From: Sulfurimonas sp. HSL-3221
GTDB taxonomy: Bacteria > Campylobacterota > Campylobacteria > Campylobacterales > Sulfurimonadaceae
Reading direction: 5' to 3'
Assembly: GCF_021044585.1 (NCBI RefSeq)
Contig: NZ_CP087998.1
Span: 2,108,001 to 2,172,000, forward strand
DNA length: 64,000 nt
The notes under the pieces were generated by a model. It searched no databases, was not told the DNA's origin, and saw only the letters and a program-made list of their open reading frames with translations. Below are positions 1 through 7,513 of this stretch, in pieces (within the stretch, counting starts at the first letter, position 1; each line of letters opens with the position of its first letter). The position numbers and the translations under genes are program-made.

Positions 1-40
1 AATCCTCTCCCAGGAGCATACGGGAACGTTCATAACGCAC
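1..40 (-). CDS. ThiF/TcdA-family protein, 5' end only
   Basis: A GTG at 40 opens a frame reading MRYERSRMLLGED before the window edge. This resembles the N-terminus of ThiF/MoeB-like tRNA threonylcarbamoyladenosine dehydratases (TcdA), whose members often begin with an RY-x-R-x-x-LLG motif. It starts 2 nt after the surE stop, so it would be the next gene of the same operon. Only 13 codons are visible, so the call rests on that short motif and on operon position. Confidence 0.4.
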   Translation of the reverse strand, partial: MRYERSRMLLGED

Positions 41-42
41 GC

Positions 43-816
43 TCAGACTCCCAGCCAGGCATCAAGTGTGGGCATGGAAGCGTAGGCGCTCAGGTCCAGC
101 ATGATCGGCGAAACGGAGATGTGCCCACGCATCACCGCCTCGAAGTCGCAAAGCTCTTCGCGCCCCTCTCTGGCCTTGTACTCCAGAGGATGCAGGCCCA
201 GCCAGTAGTACTCTTTGCCCCGGGGGTTGCGGTGCAGGTGGGCGTCGTTGGCGTAGAAGCGGTGGCCCGCGTAGGTTACTTTCGTTGCGGCCGACGTCAC
301 CTCCGGCGGGATATTGACGTTCAGGAACTGGCGCGGCGGCAGGGGGAATTCGGAAGCGAAGATCTTTTCCACGAGGTTGGAAACAGTTTCTTTCGCCAGC
401 GCGAAATCCGGCAGGGGCTTTTCAAAGTCCATCACCTGTGAGACGGCGATGGCCGGCACCCCGTGCAGCACCGCCTCCATCGCCCCGGCCGCCGTGCCGG
501 AGTAGGTAATGTCCTCGCCCATGTTCGAGCCCTTGTTGATGCCGCTGACGACGAGGTCCGGCTTTCGCCCCTCGAACATCGAGTGCAGCGCCAGGTAGAT
601 GCAGTCGCTCGGCGTCCCGTCGTCGAGCTTGAAAAAATCGTCGCCGACGCTGATAAAACTGAGCGGGTGCGACAGGGTCAGGGAGTGGCCGCAGGCCGAT
701 TTCTCGCTCGAAGGCGCGACGACGGTCACCTGGCCGTGGGGCCGGAGTGCTTCCACCAGTGCCAGCAGCCCTTCCGATTCGTATCCGTCATCGTTGGTGA
801 CCAGAATTTGCTTCAC
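43..816 (-). CDS. surE: 5'/3'-nucleotidase SurE
   Basis: SurE removes phosphate from nucleoside 5'- and 3'-monophosphates and is a cytoplasmic survival protein. The 257-aa length is normal. The N-terminal metal site NDDGY lies at residues 8-12 (Asp9, Asp10), a metal/phosphate-site serine is near residue 40, and the family signature SGINKGSNMG spans 91-100, with Asn94 likely binding metal. The start is GTG at 816, preceded by AAGGA. The C-terminus AWLGV is followed 2 nt later by the start of a ThiF-like gene. It is divergent from the small membrane protein at 891. Confidence 0.95.
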   Translation of the reverse strand: MKQILVTNDDGYESEGLLALVEALRPHGQVTVVAPSSEKSACGHSLTLSHPLSFISVGDDFFKLDDGTPSDCIYLALHSMFEGRKPDLVVSGINKGSNMGEDITYSGTAAGAMEAVLHGVPAIAVSQVMDFEKPLPDFALAKETVSNLVEKIFASEFPLPPRQFLNVNIPPEVTSAATKVTYAGHRFYANDAHLHRNPRGKEYYWLGLHPLEYKAREGREELCDFEAVMRGHISVSPIMLDLSAYASMPTLDAWLGV

Positions 817-890
817 GTTGTTTTTCCTTATGGGTTGTGATATTATTATTTTGTATAACTTGATTTTATTCTGAGATCGGAGTTCGTCCC

Positions 891-1271
891 ATGCCTATGA
901 CACAACAGCATAACGGGGATATACACGTCCCGAAATCTTTTGCAAAACAAGAAGTCGACCTCACCAAGGTCTTTCCCATGCCGGAAGGGTATGAGCACCT
1001 CTTTCTTGGACTCTATTTTATCACGATCCCCTATGTCGCGGGGCTGTTCTTTCTGTTTATCTTTATCGCCAAGGGGAGTTTCAACAACTTCTTCTCCCTC
1101 GATATCGCCATGTTCGCCGCCGTCTGGGCGATCGGGTACGAGGTCTGCGCCGCCGTCGCCCTGACGGTCATCTTCTATAAGATGTTCCGCTACCACCGAA
1201 CCCACAAAAGCCTCGTCCGCACGAAGGAGCGCAAAACGAAACCCCTGCACGAGGTGCATAACCTCTCATAG
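891..1271 (+). CDS. small two-TM membrane protein, unknown function
   Basis: I do not recognise a named family. The 126-aa protein has a hydrophilic N-terminus of about 35 residues, two hydrophobic helices at about 37-60 and 70-97, and a strongly basic tail (RYHRTHKSLVRTKERKTK) that should lie in the cytoplasm. There is no signal peptide. A weak GGAG lies upstream of the ATG. It stands alone on the plus strand, divergent from surE. Its last 6 nt overlap the 3' end of the convergent sensor kinase gene. Confidence 0.7.
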   Translation: MPMTQQHNGDIHVPKSFAKQEVDLTKVFPMPEGYEHLFLGLYFITIPYVAGLFFLFIFIAKGSFNNFFSLDIAMFAAVWAIGYEVCAAVALTVIFYKMFRYHRTHKSLVRTKERKTKPLHEVHNLS

Positions 1272-2546
1272 CGCAGTAATATAGAAGCGGTTGACCCCGT
1301 CGTCGTATGCGTAGGCCAGCTGCAGATCGTGAGCGTGCAAGATCGCATCCACCAGGTAGAGCCCCAGCCCGAAGCTGTTGCGCGCCGGGTGTTCCTTCGT
1401 GAAAGGCTCCACGTAATAGCGCAGCGGGTGGCGCAGCTTCTCCCCCCTGTTTTCGAAGACGAGTTCTTTGCCCTCCATGCTTATTGCCACCCGTTTGTCC
1501 GGCGAATACTTCACGCCGTTGTCGATCATATTTTTGATGACCGTCGCCATCATCGTGAAATCGCAGGCCATCCGCTCGCTGCTGTCGACATCGACGCTGA
1601 TCATCTCCGGCTCCAGCATGGACTGGTCGATCGCCTCGTCGATCAGGTCCACCAGCCGGTAGGTCCCGATGTTCTTGTTGCCGAAGCCCGAGGAGGCCTC
1701 CTCGATCATCGCGAACTCGTTGATGAGCTGCTCGAGGCGCAGGAAAATATTGTTGAATCTCGCTTTCTGCTTGGGTTCGGCGAGCAGCTCCGCGGAGATC
1801 CGCCCCTTGGCGATGGGCGTTTTGAGCTCATGCATCACGTTGCGCAGGAAGAGAGTCCGGGATTCGATGAGGGTATTGATATTCTTGCGCGCCTGCTCGA
1901 GCTCGTTGGCGAGGATGGCGATCTCGTTGCCCCCTCTCATTTCGAACACGACGTCCCTGTCGCCGCCGGCGTAGCGGATCACCCGCTTTGTCAGGATGCG
2001 CAGGGGACGGATCCGGCGCCAGATGATGAAGACCGCCCAGGCGATCACGAAGACGATCGTTAGATAGGCGCTGAGCAGATGGGTCGGGAAATAGGGGCGG
2101 AGCTGTTCATCCAGCAGCAGGAACCTCCCCTGGGGCGTCTCCAGGAAAAAGTAGATCTTCCCCTCCGACTCCAGCATCGTCGCCCGAAGGTCGCTGACCC
2201 GGTCCAGGGCGTGCATCGCCTCGTTCGAAAAGTGCATAGTGCGCACCACTTCCTGGAACCCGACGCGCTTGAGGACGTCGGCTTTGTCGAAAACGGCCCG
2301 GACCGCTTTGTCACCCTGGATGTGCGACAAGCCGTAGACGGCGAGGTTTGCCTCCAGGATCGCCTCGGAGGTATGCTTCATCATATGCTCGCGGTAGATC
2401 TGCGTAATGACGGTGTACTTGTTGAAAATGTTGTCGATGTACTGGGCGCGGTTGTTCTTGTAGAATTCCCAGAAGACGAAGGTGACGCTGATCAGCGTCA
2501 CCGCGAAAGCGAAAAGGATGGTCAGTAAGACGGCATTGCGCCTCAT
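1266..2546 (-). CDS. ArsS-like membrane sensor histidine kinase
   Basis: This inner-membrane sensor kinase autophosphorylates on histidine and passes phosphate to the response regulator encoded just upstream. The 426-aa protein has a TM helix at about 7-27, a periplasmic sensor domain of about 130 residues, a second TM at about 160-177, a HAMP-like linker, a HisKA box with His239 in MHELKTP, an N-box (IKNMIDN) and a G2 box (FGLGLYL). Size, layout and pairing match the ArsRS systems of Helicobacter and Campylobacter, which respond to acid or metabolites there; the signal here is unknown. The start overlaps the regulator stop by 4 nt (ATGA), indicating translational coupling. Confidence 0.88.
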   Translation of the reverse strand: MRRNAVLLTILFAFAVTLISVTFVFWEFYKNNRAQYIDNIFNKYTVITQIYREHMMKHTSEAILEANLAVYGLSHIQGDKAVRAVFDKADVLKRVGFQEVVRTMHFSNEAMHALDRVSDLRATMLESEGKIYFFLETPQGRFLLLDEQLRPYFPTHLLSAYLTIVFVIAWAVFIIWRRIRPLRILTKRVIRYAGGDRDVVFEMRGGNEIAILANELEQARKNINTLIESRTLFLRNVMHELKTPIAKGRISAELLAEPKQKARFNNIFLRLEQLINEFAMIEEASSGFGNKNIGTYRLVDLIDEAIDQSMLEPEMISVDVDSSERMACDFTMMATVIKNMIDNGVKYSPDKRVAISMEGKELVFENRGEKLRHPLRYYVEPFTKEHPARNSFGLGLYLVDAILHAHDLQLAYAYDDGVNRFYITAL

Positions 2547-3211
2547 TTGATAAGCTTGTAGCCGATGCCCCGCACCGATTCGATCAGGGATTTATCTCCG
2601 AGCTTGTTGCGGATCCGCCCGACCATGACATCGATGCTCTTGTTCGAGGAGTCCTCGTTGATCGCGTTGACGTTGAGGATGATATCCTCGCGGGAGACGA
2701 CCATCCCCTCTTTTTTGATCATAAAGGCGAGGATGCCGTACTCCGCGTTGGTCAGGTCCAGCGCGCGCCCCTTGTAGCTGATCTGCATCGCCCCCTCATC
2801 GAGCTTGAAATCGCTGTGGTGCTCCTGGGCCTGTTTGGCTTCCGTTTTCGCGGCATACCGGCGCAGCACCGAACTGATGCGGGCTTCGAGTTCGCGGGGG
2901 TCGTAGGGTTTGGGGAGGTAGTCATCGGCGCCCAGCTCCAGGGCGTTAACCTTGTCGGTGACGTCCGAGCGGGCCGAGGAGATGATGATGGGGATGTCCT
3001 GGCGTTCGCGGATCGCTTCACAGACCTCGAGCCCGTCCATCCCCGGCAGCGTCAAGTCGAGGATGACCAGATCATAGGGTTTGAGTTTGAGGATGCTCAG
3101 CGCCTTGAAGGGGTCGTCCTCCGTTTCGATCTCGTACCCGAACTGCTCAAGGTACTCGGTCAGGATCTCCGCAAGCTCCAGATCGTCTTCAATCATCAGT
3201 ATCTTTTTCAT
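2543..3211 (-). CDS. OmpR-family response regulator
   Basis: A 222-aa two-domain regulator. The receiver domain (1-118) has the acidic pocket EDD at 8-10, phospho-acceptor Asp52 in LDLTLPG, and a conserved Lys in the LPKPYDP motif. A winged-helix DNA-binding domain fills about 128-222 and ends in the typical RGIGYKL. It is the first gene of a pair with the kinase at 1266-2546 and is probably the H. pylori ArsR (HP0166) orthologue. Target genes cannot be read from this window. feoB ends 45 nt upstream in the same orientation, so readthrough from feoAB is possible. Confidence 0.9.
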   Translation of the reverse strand: MKKILMIEDDLELAEILTEYLEQFGYEIETEDDPFKALSILKLKPYDLVILDLTLPGMDGLEVCEAIRERQDIPIIISSARSDVTDKVNALELGADDYLPKPYDPRELEARISSVLRRYAAKTEAKQAQEHHSDFKLDEGAMQISYKGRALDLTNAEYGILAFMIKKEGMVVSREDIILNVNAINEDSSNKSIDVMVGRIRNKLGDKSLIESVRGIGYKLIK

Positions 3212-3256
3212 GCGAGCATTTTATCCCAGCAGCATTAACTTTTAGCTAACGGTCCC

Positions 3257-5419
3257 CTAGTGCGGCAGCAGGGCCTCAGCCCCCGTCAGCATGAGGGTAA
3301 GATGGTAGGCGACAAAGGCAAGCGTATAGGCCGTCGCCGTCGTAAACATGAAAAGATAGATGAAATATTTGATCCCGCCCGCTTCCCGGGTAAAGACGAC
3401 CGAGGCCGCCAGACAGGGGAGGTAGAGCATGATCACGACGATAAAGGCAACGGCCGAAGCAAAGGGGATATGCGCGCGGATGGCGCTGATAAGGGTTTTG
3501 TCCGTTTCCGTCACCCCCTCGCCGACGGCATAGAGCACCCCCAAGGTCGAAACGACGACCTCTTTGGCCGCCAGTCCCGTCTGCAGGGCGATGGCCATTT
3601 TCCAGTCCAGCCCGATCGGGGTAAAGAACGGTTCGATCGCCTTACCGATGCGTCCCAGGTAGCTCTGTTCGAGCTGGGCCGCATCCGCTTCGACGGCCAG
3701 GTGCGCCGCCGCACTCCGGTCTGCGGCCTGTTCAATCTTCGCGCTGTAAGCCGCCTCGATCTCATGCGAGTGGGGGTAGCTGCTCAGGAACCAGACCAGC
3801 ATCGATGCCCCGGCGATGAAGGTTCCCGCTTTTTTCAGGTACATCAGGGTCTTGGTCAGCACCGTGTGCCAGATAAGCTTGACCGACGGCAGGCGGTATT
3901 TCGGCATCTCCATGACGAAGGGTTCGTCCTGGCCGCGGAAGGCCGTCAGCTTGAGGACCTTCGCTGCAACCAATCCGATCATCGCCCCGGCGATGTAGAT
4001 GGCGAAAAGGACGTTGCCCGCGATGCTCGGCGCGAAGAAGGCCCCCGTAAAGAGCACGTAGACCGGCAGACGCGCACCGCAGCTCATGAAGCCGATGATA
4101 AAGAGCGTCAACAGGCGGTCGCTGTCGTTCTTCAGAATCCGCGCCGACATATAGGCGGGGATGGAGCATCCGAACCCCGTCACCAATGGAATAAAGGACT
4201 GCCCGTGCAGGCCGAATTTGTGGAAGACGCCGTCGAGCAGGAACGCGACCCGCGACATATACCCCGTCGATTCGAGCAGGGCGATCCCGATAAAGAGGAT
4301 GATAATATTCGGCGTAAAGAGGACCACCGCCCCCACCCCGGCGATGACGCCGTCGACGATCAGGGAGCGGATATCGGCGTTGGGGATCGTCGCGCCCACC
4401 GTCTCGCCAAACCAGCCGAAGAAGGCGTCGATCCACTCCATCGGGATATTGCCGATCTCGAAAGTGAGCTGGAAGAGCCCCCACATCAGAAAGAGGAAGA
4501 TCGGGATCCCCAGTACGGGGTGAATGAGCAGGTCGTCCACCCGCTCGGTGAGGCTCTTCTTCTCGATGGGCTGTTCGGTCTGGCGGACCGTTTCCGTGAT
4601 GACCCCCCGGATGAACGCGGCATACTCCTCGGCGAAAACCTCTTTGACATCATCCGTATCATGGTGCGTCTCGATATGCTTGTCCGCTTCGATGAGCAGC
4701 GGCTGCAGCTCCGTCCAGAGCGGCAGGTCATGCAGGGTGCGGTAGGTCTTCTTCTCGTTCTGGAGCAGGTTGATCGCGATGTTGCGGTTGGAGATCGCCG
4801 CCTTGAAGCGGTGCTCGTCAAGGTAGGAGGCAATGATATCGATCTCCTCTTCCACGGCCTGGGAGAAGATCAGCTTCGGCTCCTGATAGGGGGTCTCGTG
4901 GGTGGCGATCACCGCTTCGATCAGCGTCTCGATCCCCATCTTGGCCGCCGCGGAGACCCGTACCGCGGTGAGGCCGAGCAGCGTCGAGAGGTAGTCGTAG
5001 TCGATCCGGATTCCCTCCCGGTCCGCCTCGTCGCTCATATTGAGCGCCAGTACCATCTTCTTGTTCATCGTCATCAGCTCGGCGGTGAGCTGCAGGTTCT
5101 TCTCCAGGTTCGTCGAATCGACGACGTTGATCATCAGGTCATACTCTTCGTTGCACAGAAAGTCGTGGGTCACGCGCTCTTCGATAGAGTAGTCGGTAAA
5201 GGCGTAGGTGCCCGGCAGGTCCACGATGGTAAAGTGGTAATCCTTGTAGTCGAAAAAGACCTCGGATTTTTCAACCGTCACCCCGCTGAAATTGCCCACG
5301 TGCAGGCGGGCATCGCTGATGGCGTTGATCAGCATGCTCTTGCCGACGTTTGGCTGGCCGACGAGGGCGATGCGGATATGTTTTTCGGTGACGGGACAGA
5401 CGGGGGCGGTGTTAGGCAT
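3257..5419 (-). CDS. feoB: Ferrous iron transporter FeoB
   Basis: FeoB imports Fe2+ across the inner membrane using an N-terminal G-protein domain. The 720-aa protein has G1 GQPNVGKS (21-28), a switch region around GNFSGVTVEK, G3 DLPG (67-70), G4 NMSD (127-130), a helical GDI-like segment to about 285, and then a membrane domain with two Gate-type repeats including a GFGCSIPA motif. The length is within the usual range. The start overlaps the 3' end of feoA by 8 nt, so the two are co-translated. Confidence 0.96.
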   Translation of the reverse strand: MPNTAPVCPVTEKHIRIALVGQPNVGKSMLINAISDARLHVGNFSGVTVEKSEVFFDYKDYHFTIVDLPGTYAFTDYSIEERVTHDFLCNEEYDLMINVVDSTNLEKNLQLTAELMTMNKKMVLALNMSDEADREGIRIDYDYLSTLLGLTAVRVSAAAKMGIETLIEAVIATHETPYQEPKLIFSQAVEEEIDIIASYLDEHRFKAAISNRNIAINLLQNEKKTYRTLHDLPLWTELQPLLIEADKHIETHHDTDDVKEVFAEEYAAFIRGVITETVRQTEQPIEKKSLTERVDDLLIHPVLGIPIFLFLMWGLFQLTFEIGNIPMEWIDAFFGWFGETVGATIPNADIRSLIVDGVIAGVGAVVLFTPNIIILFIGIALLESTGYMSRVAFLLDGVFHKFGLHGQSFIPLVTGFGCSIPAYMSARILKNDSDRLLTLFIIGFMSCGARLPVYVLFTGAFFAPSIAGNVLFAIYIAGAMIGLVAAKVLKLTAFRGQDEPFVMEMPKYRLPSVKLIWHTVLTKTLMYLKKAGTFIAGASMLVWFLSSYPHSHEIEAAYSAKIEQAADRSAAAHLAVEADAAQLEQSYLGRIGKAIEPFFTPIGLDWKMAIALQTGLAAKEVVVSTLGVLYAVGEGVTETDKTLISAIRAHIPFASAVAFIVVIMLYLPCLAASVVFTREAGGIKYFIYLFMFTTATAYTLAFVAYHLTLMLTGAEALLPH

Positions 5420-5639
5420 CGGCGGTAACCTCGATCAGTTCGGCTTCCTCTTTACGCAGGGCGAGGCGCATCCGCCCTATCTTGATCTCGACGGTGCTTT
5501 TGGCAGGCGCGAAACCCATCAGCTCCACCCGGGCCCCTTTCATGACCCCGAAGGAGACAAGACGCTGTTTCAATGGCCCCTGGGCATGCAGCTTGACGAT
5601 GGTAGCGCTGCACCCTTTCATACACTCTGTCAATTTCAC
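5412..5639 (-). CDS. feoA: FeoA, SH3-like accessory protein of ferrous iron transport
   Basis: A 75-aa SH3-like protein that assists FeoB on the cytoplasmic side. The pattern LTECMKGCSATIV...GPLKQRLVSFGVMKGARVEL fits FeoA, with the usual spacing between the first strand and the RL-x-x-x-G-hydrophobic-x-x-G turn. The start is GTG at 5639. An in-frame ATG six codons later would cut off the first conserved strand, so the GTG is preferred. It is the first gene of feoAB, and an AT-rich possible Fur site lies just upstream. Confidence 0.9.
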   Translation of the reverse strand: MKLTECMKGCSATIVKLHAQGPLKQRLVSFGVMKGARVELMGFAPAKSTVEIKIGRMRLALRKEEAELIEVTADA

Positions 5640-5669
5640 TGTTACCCGAGTCCCGTCCTGATTGGTTTC

Positions 5670-5690
5670 TAAATGATAATAAAAATCAAA
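5670..5690. promoter_or_regulatory. possible Fur box upstream of feoAB
   Basis: The segment TAAATGATAATAAAAATCA lies about 30-50 nt upstream of the feoA start and resembles the ATGATAAT half of a Fur box. It sits in a locally AT-rich stretch (5665-5710). Repression of feoAB by Fe-Fur is standard in this phylum. The match is partial and the inverted half is weak. Confidence 0.35.
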
Positions 5691-5770
5691 TTAATTTAGA
5701 CTAAATTAGCGCTGCTAATCCATTGGTCGTATTATACCTACCCCACCGCCGATTTTTCCGCTTCGTCTGT

Positions 5771-5776
5771 TATAAT
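5771..5776 (+). promoter_or_regulatory. -10 box (TATAAT) just before pssA
   Basis: A perfect TATAAT ends 6 nt before the pssA ATG at 5783, so transcription would begin at or next to the start codon. A second TA-rich stretch lies around 5727. The -35 region is not conserved in this phylum, so only the -10 can be judged. Confidence 0.35.
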
Positions 5777-5782
5777 GCCGCC

Positions 5783-6337
5783 ATGAAATTTCTTTACCGC
5801 GCCGACAACCATTTCAATCTGGCCAACCTCTTTACGATGGTCAATATCGCCAGTGGACTCCTGGCCGTCTATTTTATCAGCCAGAACAACTTCTTTACCG
5901 CAATCATCTTTGCCTGGATCGGCGGGGCCTTTGATATTTTCGACGGTAAAATCGCGCGTAAATATGCCCTCTCGAACGAGTTCGGCATCCAGCTCGACTC
6001 CTTCGCCGACTTCCTCTCCTTCGTGCTGGTGCCCGTGTTTTTGATCTTCCAGGCGGTCTACACGGGACTGGACGGCGCACTGCTGCTGCTCTCGGGTGCG
6101 GTCAGCATCTACTACGTCGTCAGCGGCCTGCGCCGCCTGATCCAGTTCAACATCAATGCCGAAGAGGGGAGCGTCGAAAAATACTTTACCGGCGTCCCGA
6201 CCCCGCTCGGCGCCATTTTGCTCTGGCTGGCCTATCTCACCGCCGCCTATGGCTTTACCAACGCCTACATCGTCATGGGAGCGATGGTCGTGATCGGATG
6301 GCTGCTCAACTCGACGGTGAAGGTCCCCCACCCGTAA
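5783..6337 (+). CDS. pssA: CDP-diacylglycerol-serine O-phosphatidyltransferase
   Basis: PssA condenses CDP-diacylglycerol with serine to phosphatidylserine, the precursor of phosphatidylethanolamine. The 184-aa membrane protein carries the CDP-alcohol phosphotransferase signature DG-x2-AR-x8-G-x3-D-x3-D (DGKIAR at about 47-52, the last two Asp at about 61-65) and about six hydrophobic helices. Its length matches the short Bacillus-type enzymes. I chose ATG 5783 because the conserved family N-terminus begins there; an in-frame extension back to 5723 is arginine-rich and crosses the -10 box. Confidence 0.9.
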   Translation: MKFLYRADNHFNLANLFTMVNIASGLLAVYFISQNNFFTAIIFAWIGGAFDIFDGKIARKYALSNEFGIQLDSFADFLSFVLVPVFLIFQAVYTGLDGALLLLSGAVSIYYVVSGLRRLIQFNINAEEGSVEKYFTGVPTPLGAILLWLAYLTAAYGFTNAYIVMGAMVVIGWLLNSTVKVPHP

Positions 6338-6530
6338 TCTCCTGCCGGAACCGGCACTCGCCTACCGTTACCGTCTTTCCCTCTTTCGTCGCTTCCAGCA
6401 CATAATCGAGGATCCCCTCCGGGTCCGCGCCGCCCATCTCCTCGCTGATAATCCGCAGGGCATCCTCCCGGCGGGTCGGTACCCAGCGCGTCTCTTTGAC
6501 AAAACAGGTCAGCAGGCGCAGGCTGCTCAT
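6306..6530 (-). CDS. small protein coupled to the degenerate kinase
   Basis: I recognise no family. The 74-aa soluble protein is rich in charged residues, with a central helix (REDALRIISEEMGGADPEGILDYVLEATKE is visible in two parts, about 21-35 and 38-50) and a flexible C-terminus. Its ATG overlaps the stop of the kinase at 6527 (ATGA), and GAGG precedes it, so it is probably translated with the kinase. Its last 32 nt run antisense to the end of pssA. Confidence 0.6.
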   Translation of the reverse strand: MSSLRLLTCFVKETRWVPTRREDALRIISEEMGGADPEGILDYVLEATKEGKTVTVGECRFRQEITGGGPSPSS

Positions 6531-7513
6531 GCCTCTTCCTCTGTTTGGTGTTTGCCTATCTTCAGGTAGAAGCAGGCCCCCCGGTCGATATTGTCAAAAC
6601 TCAGCTCACCGTTGCAGTGCTCCTCGACGATGTTGCGGGCCATGTAAAGCCCAAGACCTGCGGCACGGCTGTCGCCCTTGGTCGAAAAGTAGGGTTCGAA
6701 GATACGGTCGGCGACGTCCGCTGCCACCCCGCCGGCATTGTCGCAGAGGCGGATGACGACGAACTGCCCCGTTTCATAGCACTCGATCTCGATGCGCGGC
6801 AGTGCGATCCGCCGTTCGACCAGGGCCTCCTTCGCATTATGAAGCAGGCTGATCAATACCCGGATGATCTCGTTCCGGTAAAGAGGGAGGGTCATCGAGC
6901 ACTCCAGGCGCGTCTCGACCCGGATATCCGTTTCGGCCAATTCGAGCGCCAACAAGGAGAGCGCGCTCTGCACGGCTTCGGAGAGATCCACGGCTTCGCG
7001 GACGGTATCGGGGCGGAAGAACTCCTGCCACTCCCCCAGGCTTTCGAGCATCGATGTCGCGATCAGTGCCGCCGCTTCCGCCTGCTCCGCCCGGTCCCCA
7101 CCTTTTCCCGGGAGCGTGGCGAGCCGCTGCAGCGGCTCTCGCCAGCGGCTTGCGACCAGTCCGACCGTCTCGTCCATGGCATTCGTCAGCGAACGCTGCA
7201 TGCCCAGGCGGTCGCTGCGGCGCTGCGCTTCCACCGCATCCTCTACCCGGGCATCCACCGCCGCGTTGAACTCCTGCAGCGCGTTGTCGCGGAGGCGCAC
7301 CTGCTCCTGGTAGCGCAACAGCAGCGTGTACCCCCAGTAGCCGGAAAAAAGAGTGGAGAGGAGGACCGTCAGGGCGACAAAGGCAGTGCCGACGATCAAG
7401 ATGTCGCGCTGTGGGTCGCTATCATACAGCGTATAGAGAATGCCCTCCGCAATGAAGGCGAAGAGCACAGGGATCGTCGCAATCAGCCAGGGGAGCACTC
7501 CGTCGCGTTTCAT
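6527..7513 (-). CDS. sensor-kinase-like protein lacking the phospho-acceptor His
   Basis: A 328-aa inner-membrane protein with two TM helices (about 7-29 and 38-59), a coiled region, a dimerisation-like helix, and an intact HATPase domain: N-box LLHNAKEAL, G1 CDNAGG, F-box-like FEPYFST, G2 GLGLYMARN. In related Campylobacterota kinases the dimerisation helix reads AHQWRQPL. Here it reads ASRWREPL, so Ser122 replaces the phosphorylatable histidine. It may act as a pseudokinase or as a nucleotide-gated partner. It lies between rmuC (4-nt overlap) and the small ORF at 6306. Confidence 0.8.
   Translation of the reverse strand: MKRDGVLPWLIATIPVLFAFIAEGILYTLYDSDPQRDILIVGTAFVALTVLLSTLFSGYWGYTLLLRYQEQVRLRDNALQEFNAAVDARVEDAVEAQRRSDRLGMQRSLTNAMDETVGLVASRWREPLQRLATLPGKGGDRAEQAEAAALIATSMLESLGEWQEFFRPDTVREAVDLSEAVQSALSLLALELAETDIRVETRLECSMTLPLYRNEIIRVLISLLHNAKEALVERRIALPRIEIECYETGQFVVIRLCDNAGGVAADVADRIFEPYFSTKGDSRAAGLGLYMARNIVEEHCNGELSFDNIDRGACFYLKIGKHQTEEEA

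Noticed and set aside
3260..5428. 722-codon open frame on the plus strand opposite feoB
   Set aside because: It mirrors feoB codon by codon, has biased Arg/Asp/His-rich composition, and no domain. It is a by-product of GC-rich third positions.
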